A DNA stretch of 64,000 nucleotides from Agarivorans sp050870875. GTDB lineage: Bacteria; Pseudomonadota; Gammaproteobacteria; Enterobacterales; Celerinatantimonadaceae. Each line of letters opens with the position of its first letter. Within the stretch, counting starts at the first letter, position 1. The translations under genes and the position numbers were made by a program. Shown piece by piece: positions 1 to 8,280 of this stretch. The stretch lies in contig NZ_CP194041.2 of NCBI RefSeq assembly GCF_050870875.2, positions 4,154,001 through 4,218,000 on the forward strand, given 5' to 3'. A model generated the notes under the pieces. That model was not told where the DNA came from. It made no database searches and was given only the letters and a program-made list of their open reading frames with translations.

Positions 1-1
1 A

Positions 2-76
2 AACAGTCGGGTGACCACCATTTTCTTACCCCAACAACTCAACAAAGTTGCCCCCAAGGCCACGCCTCAACCATGA
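2..76 (+). CDS. lptA: LptA C-terminus (partial, 5' end outside window)
   Basis: The frame beginning at base 2 reads about 24 residues and stops with TGA at 74-76. The stop overlaps the lptB start codon as ATGA. The residues RVTTIFLPQQL resemble the conserved C-terminal end of LptA, the periplasmic LPS-bridge protein, and lptA directly precedes lptB in most gammaproteobacteria. Only the tail is visible, so the call depends on this short match plus the gene order. Confidence 0.75.
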   Translation, partial: NSRVTTIFLPQQLNKVAPKATPQP

Positions 77-798
77 GTACCTTAATTGCAGAAAACCTTG
101 CCAAAAGTTACAAGGGGCGCAAGGTCGTTAAAAACGTGAGTCTCAATGTTGAAACTGGAAAAATTGTCGGTTTATTAGGGCCCAATGGCGCTGGAAAAAC
201 CACCACTTTTTATATGGTGGTTGGTTTAGTCCCAAGGGACCAAGGGCGGATCCTAATTGACAACGAAGATCTGTCAAGTACCGCCATGCATACCCGGGCT
301 CGCAAAGGCATAGGTTACCTACCGCAAGAAGCATCTATCTTTCGTCGCCTCTCGGTAGAAAAGAATATTTTAGCGGTCTTAGAAACACGTAAAGACCTCG
401 ATAAACAACAACAAATGGGCGCGCTCGATGACTTACTTGAAGAGTTTCATATTGGTCATATTCGCAAGAATTTAGGCATGAGTCTGTCGGGCGGTGAACG
501 TCGCCGAGTAGAAATTGCCCGCGCTCTAGCTGCCGCACCTAAGTTTATTTTGCTTGACGAACCCTTCGCAGGCGTGGATCCTATTTCTGTTATCGATATA
601 AAAAAAATCATTGAACATCTTCGTGATCGCGGTCTGGGTGTATTGATCACCGACCACAATGTAAGAGAAACACTAGATGTTTGTGAGCACGCCTATATCG
701 TTAGCCAAGGCGAACTGATAGCCTCAGGAAAACCTGAGGAGATACTTAAAAATGAGCATGTGAAACGAGTTTATCTCGGTGAACAATTCAAGCTATAG
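73..798 (+). CDS. lptB: LPS export ABC transporter ATPase LptB
   Basis: This is the cytoplasmic ATPase that powers LptB2FGC, which extracts LPS from the inner membrane and pushes it along the LptA bridge. The 241-residue protein has the family's usual length. Walker A (GPNGAGKT) is at residues 36-43, the Q-loop glutamine at 85, the LSGGE signature at 138-142, Walker B (FILLDE) at 158-163 and the H-loop histidine at 195. The FAGVDP and TDHNV motifs are typical of LptB rather than of other ABC ATPases. The start overlaps the lptA stop by four bases, so the two are translationally coupled. rpoN follows after 51 bases, as in E. coli. Confidence 0.97.
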   Translation: MSTLIAENLAKSYKGRKVVKNVSLNVETGKIVGLLGPNGAGKTTTFYMVVGLVPRDQGRILIDNEDLSSTAMHTRARKGIGYLPQEASIFRRLSVEKNILAVLETRKDLDKQQQMGALDDLLEEFHIGHIRKNLGMSLSGGERRRVEIARALAAAPKFILLDEPFAGVDPISVIDIKKIIEHLRDRGLGVLITDHNVRETLDVCEHAYIVSQGELIASGKPEEILKNEHVKRVYLGEQFKL

Positions 799-849
799 TT
801 AAAGTATGTCCTCAAACGCGATAATAAAAAGAAGGAACAGCGGTAATTA

Positions 850-2355
850 ATGAAAGCATCTTTGCAGTTGCGTCTTGGTCAGCAATTAACCATGACCCCC
901 CAGTTACAACAGGCCATACGCTTACTCCAGCTTTCGACGCTGGATCTGCAGCAGGAAATCCAAGAAGCTTTGGAGAGTAATCCTCTGCTAGAAGCAGATG
1001 AAGCGCAAGCAAATGACGCAGACTCGGCTGAATTTAAATCAGCCAGCGAGCAAAATAGTGATGCAAACAATAGCCAAACGGAGATCGATAGCAGCCAGAT
1101 GGAAACTGGCGATGCGATTAGTCAAGATACCGTCGCAGACGATCTTCCGGTTGACTCAACTTGGGATGACATTTACAGCGCGAGCTCGGCTCCTGCCAGC
1201 TCTTCATCCGGTAGCAGCAGTGATGACAACGACATGTTGTTTCAAGGTGAAACCGTTGACTCCTTACAAGATCACTTGCTCTGGCAAATGCGCCTCACGC
1301 CTTTTAGTGAAATAGACCAAGCTATCGCCCTCGCCATCATCGACGCAGTCGACCAATCAGGTTACCTGACCCAAGATTGTGAGCAATTACTTGAGGGACT
1401 ACGTTCGATTGAAAATAATGATTTAGATGTCGAGTTAGATGAAATTGAAGCAGTACTTAAACGTATTCAGCACTTCGATCCAGTTGGTATTGCTGCCCGC
1501 TCTCTACAGGAATGCTTACTCATCCAATTAAGTCGTTTCAGCGAACAAACACCTTGGCTGAATGAAGCGAAAGACATCGTATCGAATCATATTGACGTAT
1601 TAGCAAATCGAGATTTTCGTTTATTGGCCCGTAAAACCAAGTTAAAAGAGGAGCAGCTACGCGAAGTGATGCGGCTGATTCACACCTTAGAGCCAAGACC
1701 TGGTAATGCCGTCGAACCAAATCAAGCCCAATACGTAATTCCCGATGTCTCGGTGATTAAACGTCAAGGTCGCTGGGTGGTTGAACTCAATCCTGACGCG
1801 ATGCCAAAACTACGCATCAATTCACATTATGCATCGATGACTAAAACCTCGACCAACGCCAACGATACCCAGTTTATTCGCAGCCATCTGCAAGAAGCAA
1901 AATGGTTCATCAAGAGTATTGAAAGCCGTAACGAAACCCTACTGAAAGTCTCTAATTGCATCGTGCATCACCAACAAGCTTTCTTTGAATATGGTGAAGA
2001 AGCCATGAAACCGATGGTATTGAATGATGTTGCCGAAGCGGTTGAAATGCATGAATCCACGATCTCTAGGGTCACGACTCAAAAATTCATGCATACCCCT
2101 CGCGGGATCTTCGAACTCAAATACTTTTTCTCTAGCCATGTGGCTACCGATGGTGGAGGAGAATGCTCCTCAACAGCCATTCGTGCATTAATTAAGAAAC
2201 TGGTTGCTGCCGAGAATACCAGTAAACCACTCAGCGATAGTAAAATCGCTGATATTTTGGCAGATCAAGGCATCAAGGTGGCTAGGCGTACGATAGCTAA
2301 ATATCGTGAGTCATTGGCTATTCCACCTTCTAACCAACGTAAGAGCCTTATTTAA
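850..2355 (+). CDS. rpoN: RNA polymerase sigma-54 factor RpoN
   Basis: Sigma-54 directs RNA polymerase to -24/-12 promoters and needs AAA+ activators to open them. The 501-residue protein has the glutamine/leucine-rich activator-interaction region at residues 1-50. A long Asp/Ser-rich acidic linker follows at about 55-135, then the core-binding and DNA-binding domains. The RpoN box ARRTIAKYRE is intact at 478-487. An AAGGA ribosome-binding site lies at 832-836. The gene sits in the conserved lptB-rpoN-hpf-ptsN-rapZ-npr cluster and is probably cotranscribed with it. Confidence 0.98.
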   Translation: MKASLQLRLGQQLTMTPQLQQAIRLLQLSTLDLQQEIQEALESNPLLEADEAQANDADSAEFKSASEQNSDANNSQTEIDSSQMETGDAISQDTVADDLPVDSTWDDIYSASSAPASSSSGSSSDDNDMLFQGETVDSLQDHLLWQMRLTPFSEIDQAIALAIIDAVDQSGYLTQDCEQLLEGLRSIENNDLDVELDEIEAVLKRIQHFDPVGIAARSLQECLLIQLSRFSEQTPWLNEAKDIVSNHIDVLANRDFRLLARKTKLKEEQLREVMRLIHTLEPRPGNAVEPNQAQYVIPDVSVIKRQGRWVVELNPDAMPKLRINSHYASMTKTSTNANDTQFIRSHLQEAKWFIKSIESRNETLLKVSNCIVHHQQAFFEYGEEAMKPMVLNDVAEAVEMHESTISRVTTQKFMHTPRGIFELKYFFSSHVATDGGGECSSTAIRALIKKLVAAENTSKPLSDSKIADILADQGIKVARRTIAKYRESLAIPPSNQRKSLI

Positions 2356-2381
2356 AGGCCACTATAAAGGGGACGACATCT

Positions 2382-2669
2382 ATGCAAATTAACCTTACTG
2401 GACACCACGTAGAAATCACTGAGTCTTTGAGAGAATATGTCCACACTAAGTTTACTAAGCTACAACGACGATTCGACCAAATTAATAATGTCCATGTTAT
2501 TCTCAATGTCGAAAAACTGAATCAGATTGCCGAAGCCACTATACACCTAAATGGTGGTGAATTATTCGCCACTTCAGAACACGCTGATATGTACGCGGCC
2601 ATCGATAGCCTCATCGATAAGCTCGATCGCCAAGTCATTAAGCATAAAGAAAAACTCACCAAACATTAG
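2382..2669 (+). CDS. hpf: Ribosome hibernation promoting factor (short HPF)
   Basis: The 95-residue protein is the short HPF/YhbH form that binds the 30S decoding centre and promotes 100S ribosome dimers in stationary phase. The start MQINLTGHHVEIT and the motif TEATIHLNGGELFATSE-like stretch near residues 50-68 fit the S30AE domain. It lacks the C-terminal dimerisation domain of long HPF, as expected for gammaproteobacteria. AAAGGGG lies 9-15 bases upstream. It is 26 bases after rpoN, the standard position. Confidence 0.93.
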   Translation: MQINLTGHHVEITESLREYVHTKFTKLQRRFDQINNVHVILNVEKLNQIAEATIHLNGGELFATSEHADMYAAIDSLIDKLDRQVIKHKEKLTKH

Positions 2670-2677
2670 TCATAGTA

Positions 2678-3121
2678 ATGCAAATAGATAAAGTACTAAG
2701 CTTGGACTGCACCCAAAGTGCAGTCCAATGTTCGTCAAAAAAACGAGCATTGGAATTGATCAGTGAACTAGTTGCGAAGCAACTCGACACCACATCTAAA
2801 AGTATATTTGAAAGTTTATTAAATCGTGAACGCATGGGCAGTACTGGCATTGGCCAAGGCATCGCGATCCCTCACGGTAGAATAGGCAATCAATACCATG
2901 CGACCGCAGTATTATTACGCTGTACTCCGGCGATTTCCTTTGACGCCATTGACAATCAAGCCGTTGATTTAATATTTGCCTTACTGGTTCCCGAAGACCA
3001 ATGTCAACAACATCTAAATACTCTCGCTCAAGTTGCTGAAAAACTTAACGATAAGCAAATATGCAAACAACTTCGTACAGCACAAAGTGATGACGAATTA
3101 TACACGATCATGATAGCCTAA
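2678..3121 (+). CDS. ptsN: PTS IIA-like nitrogen regulatory protein PtsN (EIIA-Ntr)
   Basis: PtsN is the terminal phosphoacceptor of the nitrogen phosphotransferase branch (PtsP, NPr, EIIA-Ntr). It regulates potassium uptake and other processes by protein-protein contact rather than by sugar transport. The 147-residue protein has the PTS EIIA type-2 fold signature GIGQGIAIPHGR, with the phosphorylated histidine at residue 66. It starts 8 bases after hpf, and its partner NPr is encoded two genes downstream. Confidence 0.95.
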   Translation: MQIDKVLSLDCTQSAVQCSSKKRALELISELVAKQLDTTSKSIFESLLNRERMGSTGIGQGIAIPHGRIGNQYHATAVLLRCTPAISFDAIDNQAVDLIFALLVPEDQCQQHLNTLAQVAEKLNDKQICKQLRTAQSDDELYTIMIA

Positions 3122-3147
3122 GACTCTAATCGTTATTAGGGGTTATC

Positions 3148-4005
3148 ATGGAACTGATTATCGTTAGCGGGCGCTCCGGTTCAGGTAAAACGGTCGCACT
3201 ACGAGTATTAGAAGATTTAGGTTATTACTGTGTCGACAATTTACCAGTCGTATTATGGCGTCCTTTAATTGAACACCTAAAAAGACAGTACACCAAAGTC
3301 GCCATTAGCATTGATGTGCGAAATTTACCTGATGAACCCTCACCCATCGGTCAACTAATTCGCGATGAAGGCTCTGAGCTTAACCTATTAAGTATTTTTC
3401 TCGACGCGAAAGATGATGCGCTGATCCGCCGCTACAGTGAAACTCGGCGGGTTCATCCACTGAGTCAAAACGACATGTCTCTAGCCAAGGCCATAGAATC
3501 TGAAACCGCCCTGCTCGCCCCCATTTCTCGCAATGCTGACCTAAGAATAGATACCTCGCGTTTATCCGTACATGAATTGAGTCAGCTCATTCGATCGCGA
3601 GTGACCGGAGAACAACAGCAGCAATTAATTATGGTGTTTGAGTCCTTTGGCTTTAAAAATGGCGTACCCAATGATGCCGATTACCTATTTGATGCTCGCT
3701 TTTTACCGAACCCGCACTGGCAAGAAGAACTACGACCTTTATGCGGTCTCGATCAAGCGGTTAAAGATTATTTAGCCAAGCAGCCTCTTGTAGAGCAGTA
3801 CATCCAGCAAATCGCTGATTTATTAGGATCTTGGCTGCCGCATTTAGAAGCCAATAATCGCGCCTATCTGACCATCGCAATTGGTTGTACTGGCGGACAA
3901 CATCGTAGTGTTTATGTCGCCGAACAACTGGCTGAACACTTTAGTCAAAAACGTAAGGTGCAGCGGCGCCATCGAACTTTGGAACATAAACTTGAAACTC
4001 ACTAG
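3148..4005 (+). CDS. rapZ: RNase adapter protein RapZ
   Basis: RapZ binds the small RNA GlmZ and presents it to RNase E, coupling GlmS synthesis to glucosamine-6-phosphate level. The 285-residue protein has an N-terminal P-loop (GRSGSGKT, residues 8-15) and the DLGYYCVDNLP motif. The conserved C-terminal IGCTGGQHRSVY RNA-binding segment and a basic tail are also present. It lies between ptsN and npr, as in E. coli. Its last 14 bases overlap the inferred npr start. A GGGG stretch at 3139-3142 could serve as the ribosome-binding site. Confidence 0.96.
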   Translation: MELIIVSGRSGSGKTVALRVLEDLGYYCVDNLPVVLWRPLIEHLKRQYTKVAISIDVRNLPDEPSPIGQLIRDEGSELNLLSIFLDAKDDALIRRYSETRRVHPLSQNDMSLAKAIESETALLAPISRNADLRIDTSRLSVHELSQLIRSRVTGEQQQQLIMVFESFGFKNGVPNDADYLFDARFLPNPHWQEELRPLCGLDQAVKDYLAKQPLVEQYIQQIADLLGSWLPHLEANNRAYLTIAIGCTGGQHRSVYVAEQLAEHFSQKRKVQRRHRTLEHKLETH

Positions 4006-4261
4006 ACAAGTCGTCGTAAAAAACAAACTGGGCTTACACGCTCGCCCAGCCACCAAACTGGTCGAATTGGTACAAGAATTTGAAGCTGAAGTAAGTATTA
4101 TTGACGGGAAAAAAACCGCTTCGGCTGCCAGCGTGATGGGATTGCTGGTGTTGGCAAGCGCTCAAGGCAATACCCTCACGATAATCTCTGAAGGTAACGA
4201 TGCAGAGGCTGCTCTCGATGCCATACAACAACTCGTTGAAGCAAACTTCGACGAGGAATAA
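3992..4261 (+). CDS. npr: Phosphocarrier protein NPr (HPr-like)
   Basis: NPr carries phosphate from PtsP to PtsN. No ATG lies near the expected N-terminus. I place the start at TTG 3992, inside the end of rapZ, because GGAA (3981-3984) sits 7 bases upstream. The resulting 89-residue protein puts the active-site histidine (GLHARP) at residue 16, as in known NPr. The remaining sequence, VMGLLVLASAQG and a C-terminal acidic DEE, fits the HPr fold. The much longer open frame from 3881 would add an out-of-family N-terminal extension lying inside rapZ. An ATA codon at 3986 is a less likely start. Confidence 0.88.
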   Translation: MKLTRQVVVKNKLGLHARPATKLVELVQEFEAEVSIIDGKKTASAASVMGLLVLASAQGNTLTIISEGNDAEAALDAIQQLVEANFDEE

Positions 4262-4274
4262 CGCGAATTTATTG

Positions 4275-4308
4275 ATGCAACTGCTACACTAAGTCCTGTT
4301 GCATTTTT
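4275..4308 (+). terminator. Weak intrinsic terminator after npr
   Basis: ATGCAAC (4275-4281) pairs with GTTGCAT (4298-4304), and a run of T follows to 4308. The loop is 16 bases, longer than usual. It sits just after the npr stop and would end the rpoN-npr transcript. Confidence 0.45.
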
Positions 4309-4320
4309 AGTGAATATTTA

Positions 4321-4498
4321 TATCGTAGCGGACAAGGCAGAGCCTATCGCGTAGAAACAGCACTGATGCAGGTACTCAAGCCGTAAACTGTGACACATGT
4401 TACCCAAAGGGTTCCGCTGAAAACCTTTGTACCATCCGCGACAGGTTCACCCGCTCTAAAAGCGTGGTTTAATCTTTACACGACTATAAGGACCGCTT
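4321..4498 (+). promoter_or_regulatory. Structured mRNA leader of mgtE, candidate Mg2+-responsive element
   Basis: This untranslated stretch is rich in complementary segments. GCGGA (4328-4332) can close on TCCGC (4435-4439). AGGC (4335-4338) pairs with GCCT (4342-4345). ACCC/GGGT (4402-4405/4409-4412) competes with CAAAGG/CCTTTG (4405-4410/4424-4429). A terminator-like hairpin ACCCGCT/AGCG-GGT (4449-4468, one bulged T) ends just before TTTAATCTTT. mgtE genes are often under M-box or other Mg2+ control. The first hairpin faintly recalls the M-box GAGGCUCCU segment, but I cannot show a family match. Confidence 0.45.
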
Positions 4499-5860
4499 AT
4501 GCCTGAAGAGATGGAGTTAAATCCTAATCAACACAAACGCCTACAGGAGCTAAACCAAGCGCTCGATAGTGGTATGTTTGTGCATGTTAGGCGAATGCTT
4601 CATCAGATGCCGCCTTGTGATGTCGCTCTACTATTAGAATCTAGCCCTCCCGCAGGTCGAAAAGTATTATGGCAACTCACCGATCCGGAAAAGCACGGTG
4701 AGATCCTCGAAGAATTAAACGAAGATGTGATGGAAGGGGTACTCCAATTAATGGCCCCCGAAACCCTTGCTGCAGCGACCGAGGGAATGGACACCGATGA
4801 TATCGCCTACGTGCTTCGCAGCCTACCCGATAGTGTCTATCAAGAGGTGTTGTCGCAAATGGATGGCCAAGACCGCCATCGAGTCGAAGCTGCGCTCGCT
4901 TATCCAGAAGACACCGCTGGCAGTATCATGAATACCGACACCATCACCCTGCGGGCAGATGTCAGTATTGATGTTGTATTGCGCTATTTGCGGCTTAGGG
5001 GCGAACTTCCTGAGGCAACGGATGCACTTTATGTTGTCGATGAGAATGATTTACTACTCGGCGATATCCCACTATCAACCTTGCTCACCGTTAATCCAAG
5101 CGTCAACGTCAGAGAGGTAATGGATAGTAATGCCGAAACCATACCGGTCGCCATGGATGAAGATGACGTGGCTTCCCTGTTTGAACGCCACGACTGGATA
5201 TCTGCCCCAGTAGTTGATGAACAAGGGCGCTTGTTAGGCCGAATTACCATCGATGATGTGGTGGATATTATTCGTGAGCATGCGGAACACTCGATGATGG
5301 GGATGGCGGGGATGGACGATGACGAGGATACCTTCGCCCCGGTCTTAAAAAGTACTCAACGGCGCACCGTCTGGCTAGCGGTTAATCTTTGTACGGCTTT
5401 AATTGCAGCGTCGATTAGCAATATGTTTGAATCAACGATTGAACAATTGGCAACGCTAGCGATCTTAATGACTATTGTTCCTAGTATGGGTGGCATCGCT
5501 GGTAATCAAACTTTAGCGCTCGTGATCCGGGGGCTTGCGGTGGGCCACATTGGCGAGGGCAACTCTCGCTGGTTGATCGGTAAGGAAGCCGCAATCGGTA
5601 TGTTAAATGGCTTAATTTGGGCGAGTGTTATTTCGGTAGTGATCACCCTATGGAAAGGTGACTGGACTTTAGGCATTATCATCGCTGGGGCGATGTTCAT
5701 TAATATGTCCTTAGCCGGATTAGCCGGGGTTAGTATTCCCTTATTAATGAAAAAATTTAATATCGACCCCGCTTTAGCGGGGGGAATGGCCTTAACCACC
5801 ATCACCGATGTGATGGGCTTGTTCTCCTTTTTAGGTATGGCCACCTTAGTATTAGCTTAA
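4499..5860 (+). CDS. mgtE: Magnesium channel/transporter MgtE
   Basis: MgtE is a homodimeric inner-membrane Mg2+ channel that closes when its cytosolic domains bind Mg2+. The 453-residue protein has the acidic superhelical N domain (about 35-135), a CBS pair (about 140-265), a connecting helix with an acidic cluster (GMDDDED), and a C-terminal five-helix membrane domain from about 290. The pore signatures GGIAGNQT and ALTTITDVMG, including the conserved pore aspartate, are intact. AAGGA at 4488-4492 serves as ribosome-binding site. The gene stands alone behind the structured leader, which suggests its own metal-responsive control. Confidence 0.95.
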   Translation: MPEEMELNPNQHKRLQELNQALDSGMFVHVRRMLHQMPPCDVALLLESSPPAGRKVLWQLTDPEKHGEILEELNEDVMEGVLQLMAPETLAAATEGMDTDDIAYVLRSLPDSVYQEVLSQMDGQDRHRVEAALAYPEDTAGSIMNTDTITLRADVSIDVVLRYLRLRGELPEATDALYVVDENDLLLGDIPLSTLLTVNPSVNVREVMDSNAETIPVAMDEDDVASLFERHDWISAPVVDEQGRLLGRITIDDVVDIIREHAEHSMMGMAGMDDDEDTFAPVLKSTQRRTVWLAVNLCTALIAASISNMFESTIEQLATLAILMTIVPSMGGIAGNQTLALVIRGLAVGHIGEGNSRWLIGKEAAIGMLNGLIWASVISVVITLWKGDWTLGIIIAGAMFINMSLAGLAGVSIPLLMKKFNIDPALAGGMALTTITDVMGLFSFLGMATLVLA

Positions 5861-5956
5861 GGCAGGAGTATCTAAATCGCAGCTCCTACTAAATATCAAT
5901 CTGCCTAAGCGCTGACGAAAAATTTATCTTTGAAGCAAGCTTGAGCTGTATTTTCG

Positions 5957-5987
5957 GAGAAAACAAAGCGGCATACCACAGGCCGCT
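5957..5987 (-). terminator. Intrinsic terminator after pmbA
   Basis: AGCGGC (5967-5972) pairs with GCCGCT (5982-5987) around a 9-base loop. On the minus strand the hairpin is followed by TTTGTTTTC. It lies 50 bases past the pmbA stop, between the convergent mgtE and pmbA genes. Confidence 0.55.
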
Positions 5988-6037
5988 GTTAAAATGCTTA
6001 TCTTAAACAGAAATAGACGCTGAAAGAGTAACAAGTA

Positions 6038-7375
6038 CTAGCTACCCGCAATCTTCATCGAAGAAATCAATATTGAACCGGTTTGAATTGAGCTTTCTTT
6101 ATCGAAGTCATCCGCAATGGCAACTATATTGGCAAACATCTCTGGCAAGGTACTGGCTACCGTAATCTCATGTACCGGAAAAGCAATTTCACCATTTTCA
6201 ACCCAATAACCAGCCGCGCCTCGAGAATAATCACCGGTGACCAAATTAACGCCTTGGCCCATCAGCTCTGTCACCAATAAACCGGTTCCCATTTGCTTCA
6301 GCAAATCAGCCCGATTGATCCCACTGTGCTGCACTAACCAATTATGGATCCCACCAGCATGACCGGTACTTTGCATGCCCAGTTTACGTGCCGAGTAGCT
6401 GGTTAACAAATAGCTCTCTAAACGCCCATCAGCAATAATATGGGTCGCTTTCGGGGCCACGCCTTCGCTATCAAAAGGAGTACTTGATAAGCCTTTTTTA
6501 ATAAAAGGGTCCTCGTAGATCGACAACCAACTAGGGAACAGCTGACTGCCCAAACTATCGAGTAAAAAAGACGAACGGCGATACAAATTACCACCACTAA
6601 TCGCCCCCACGAGGTGGCCAAATAAGCCACTCGCGACCTCTTGGTCAAACACCACCGGCACCTCACAAGTCGCTATTTTACGACTACCGAGGCGACCTAA
6701 GGTTTTACTAATCGCCTTGTCGGCCAGTTGTTGAATACTGTCTAAATCGGCAAAATCACGCGCCACGCTATAGGCGTAATCACGCTGCATCTCTTTATCA
6801 CCGGCGATCAACATGCAACTAATGCTATGGCGGCTGGTTGGATAGCCTTCAACAAAACCATGGCTGTTTCCATAAACCTTCACCCCGTAGTGACTATTCA
6901 CATTCGCCCCGTCACTGGCCTTAATCTGCGAATTGCTCAAAGCTAAGCCTTCACATTGCTTGGCTAATTCAATAAATTTTTCAGGCTCCAATGGGTGAGG
7001 ATGAAATAATTCTAGATCCGCAATATCTGTTGCTAGTAATGCTTTATCTGCAATCCCTGCCGCTTTATCCGCCGATGTATATTGAGAGATATCATAAGCC
7101 GCTTTCACCGCATTGGTGATAGCTTCTGGACTCAGATCTGAGGTTGAGGCACTGCCCTTACAATTCGCCGAATACACCGCAATCCCCAGCGCACCGTCAT
7201 GATTAAACTCAAGGGTTTCCACTTGTTGATCACGAGTCGCAACACAAATTCCCGTTTGTTTCGAAATCGACACTTCGGCTTCATCCGCGCCAAGTTGTTT
7301 TGCTTGCTTAATCGCAAACTCAACAGCTTGTTTTAATTGACTGAGTTCTTGGCTCGATTGTTTTTCAGGGCTCAT
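6038..7375 (-). CDS. pmbA: Metalloprotease subunit TldE/PmbA
   Basis: TldE pairs with TldD to form a heterodimeric zinc protease that degrades unfolded peptides and matures some peptide toxins and antibiotics. The 445-residue protein is close to the E. coli length (450) and has the family features VEVSISKQTGICVATRD-like N-terminal strand, EGYPTSRHS and the GTGLLVTELMGQGVN motif. It lacks the HExxxH zinc site, which is on TldD. Its partner tldD is about 0.9 kb away on the same strand, with darP between them on the other strand. Confidence 0.95.
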   Translation of the reverse strand: MSPEKQSSQELSQLKQAVEFAIKQAKQLGADEAEVSISKQTGICVATRDQQVETLEFNHDGALGIAVYSANCKGSASTSDLSPEAITNAVKAAYDISQYTSADKAAGIADKALLATDIADLELFHPHPLEPEKFIELAKQCEGLALSNSQIKASDGANVNSHYGVKVYGNSHGFVEGYPTSRHSISCMLIAGDKEMQRDYAYSVARDFADLDSIQQLADKAISKTLGRLGSRKIATCEVPVVFDQEVASGLFGHLVGAISGGNLYRRSSFLLDSLGSQLFPSWLSIYEDPFIKKGLSSTPFDSEGVAPKATHIIADGRLESYLLTSYSARKLGMQSTGHAGGIHNWLVQHSGINRADLLKQMGTGLLVTELMGQGVNLVTGDYSRGAAGYWVENGEIAFPVHEITVASTLPEMFANIVAIADDFDKESSIQTGSILISSMKIAGS

Positions 7376-7749
7376 TTTGATTTTTTAATTTCCATGTATG
7401 GCCCTCGGGCCTGTTGAACTATAGCGGTCAATTTTCGTTCGAGATCTTAGGATGTTATCCCAGCTCAAGTGATGCAGCTTAGCATTCTAAGCAAACACCT
7501 CGCAACAATAAGTAAACGCCTTACAACAAAGAGTCAAAGGTTTTAGCCAAAGCCATGATCCAGCGTTTATAAGCGCTTACTGCTTGGCACAGAGAGACAA
7601 GCTAACAACAGCCAAAGCACCGTTCAAAAATCCACCAGCCAAGTCCCAAATGTAAGCATTAAAGATAAACCCTCTTCACCACAAAACTCATCGAGCGGCC
7701 ATAGCCAAGAACTGGTAAGATATGCGAAAAGTGCTATGAGTAACAGAAA
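7376..7749. other. Intergenic region between divergent pmbA and darP
   Basis: This 374-base stretch must hold the promoters of both flanking genes, since they diverge from it. I see no open frame with a ribosome-binding site, no convincing -35/-10 pair and no strong hairpin. Roughly repeated AGTAAACGCC/GCAAACACC phrases occur near 7480-7525 but are too degenerate to call a repeat. Confidence 0.5.
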
Positions 7750-8256
7750 ATGAGTAATGACCCGTCCTTTACAGACGAAGATGAGTGGATTAGTAAATCA
7801 GAAATCAAGCGTGAAGCCGATAAACTGAAAAAATTGGGCGTCGAATTAGTGGGTTTAACCAACCCACAAATAGAGTCCATCAGCATGAGCGCAACCTTAA
7901 GAGAAGCAATTGCCCTTGCCAAACGCTTGAAAGATAAACGAGAAGCGGCACGCCGCCATATGAATTACATCGGTAAAGTACTAAGAACCGAAGACATTGA
8001 AAGCATCAATGCTGGCTTAGATAAGATCCGCAACAAACACATTTATCAAGCACAGGCCCAGTTAGCTCTAGAGAAACGGCGAGAGCAGCTAATAGAAGAA
8101 GGGGATCCTGCGATTAATGCCTTAGTCGAAAAAAATCCAGCGTTAGAGCGTCAAAAATTGCGCCAGTTGGTCCGCCAAGCCAAAAAAGAATTAGAGCAGC
8201 AAAAACCAGCTAAGGCTCACCAGGACTTGCTTAAATATCTCAAATTACACTCTTAA
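7750..8256 (+). CDS. darP: Ribosome biogenesis factor DarP (YjgA, DUF615)
   Basis: DarP associates with late 50S precursors and helps peptidyl-transferase centre maturation. The 168-residue, highly charged helical protein has the family start DEDEWISKSEIKREAD (residues 6-21), the ETLR/REAIALAKRLK-like helix and the KLRQLVRQAKKE C-terminal helix. Neighbouring yjgA and pmbA genes are adjacent in many gammaproteobacteria. A strong bidirectional terminator begins at its stop codon. Confidence 0.93.
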   Translation: MSNDPSFTDEDEWISKSEIKREADKLKKLGVELVGLTNPQIESISMSATLREAIALAKRLKDKREAARRHMNYIGKVLRTEDIESINAGLDKIRNKHIYQAQAQLALEKRREQLIEEGDPAINALVEKNPALERQKLRQLVRQAKKELEQQKPAKAHQDLLKYLKLHS

Positions 8257-8280
8257 AAAAAGGGCCAAGGCCCTTTTCAT
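8255..8280. terminator. Bidirectional intrinsic terminator between darP and tldD
   Basis: AAAAGGGC (8258-8265), loop CAAG, GCCCTTTT (8270-8277). The flanking A and T runs let it stop both darP on the plus strand and the tldD operon on the minus strand. Confidence 0.85.

Noticed and set aside
3881..4261. 126-residue frame covering npr from ATG 3881
   Set aside because: The first 37 codons lie inside rapZ and look unlike any NPr N-terminus; TTG 3992 gives the family length and His16.
5506..5844. 112-residue frame antisense to mgtE
   Set aside because: It is a mirror of a membrane domain's codon pattern, has no ribosome-binding site, and overlaps a certain gene.
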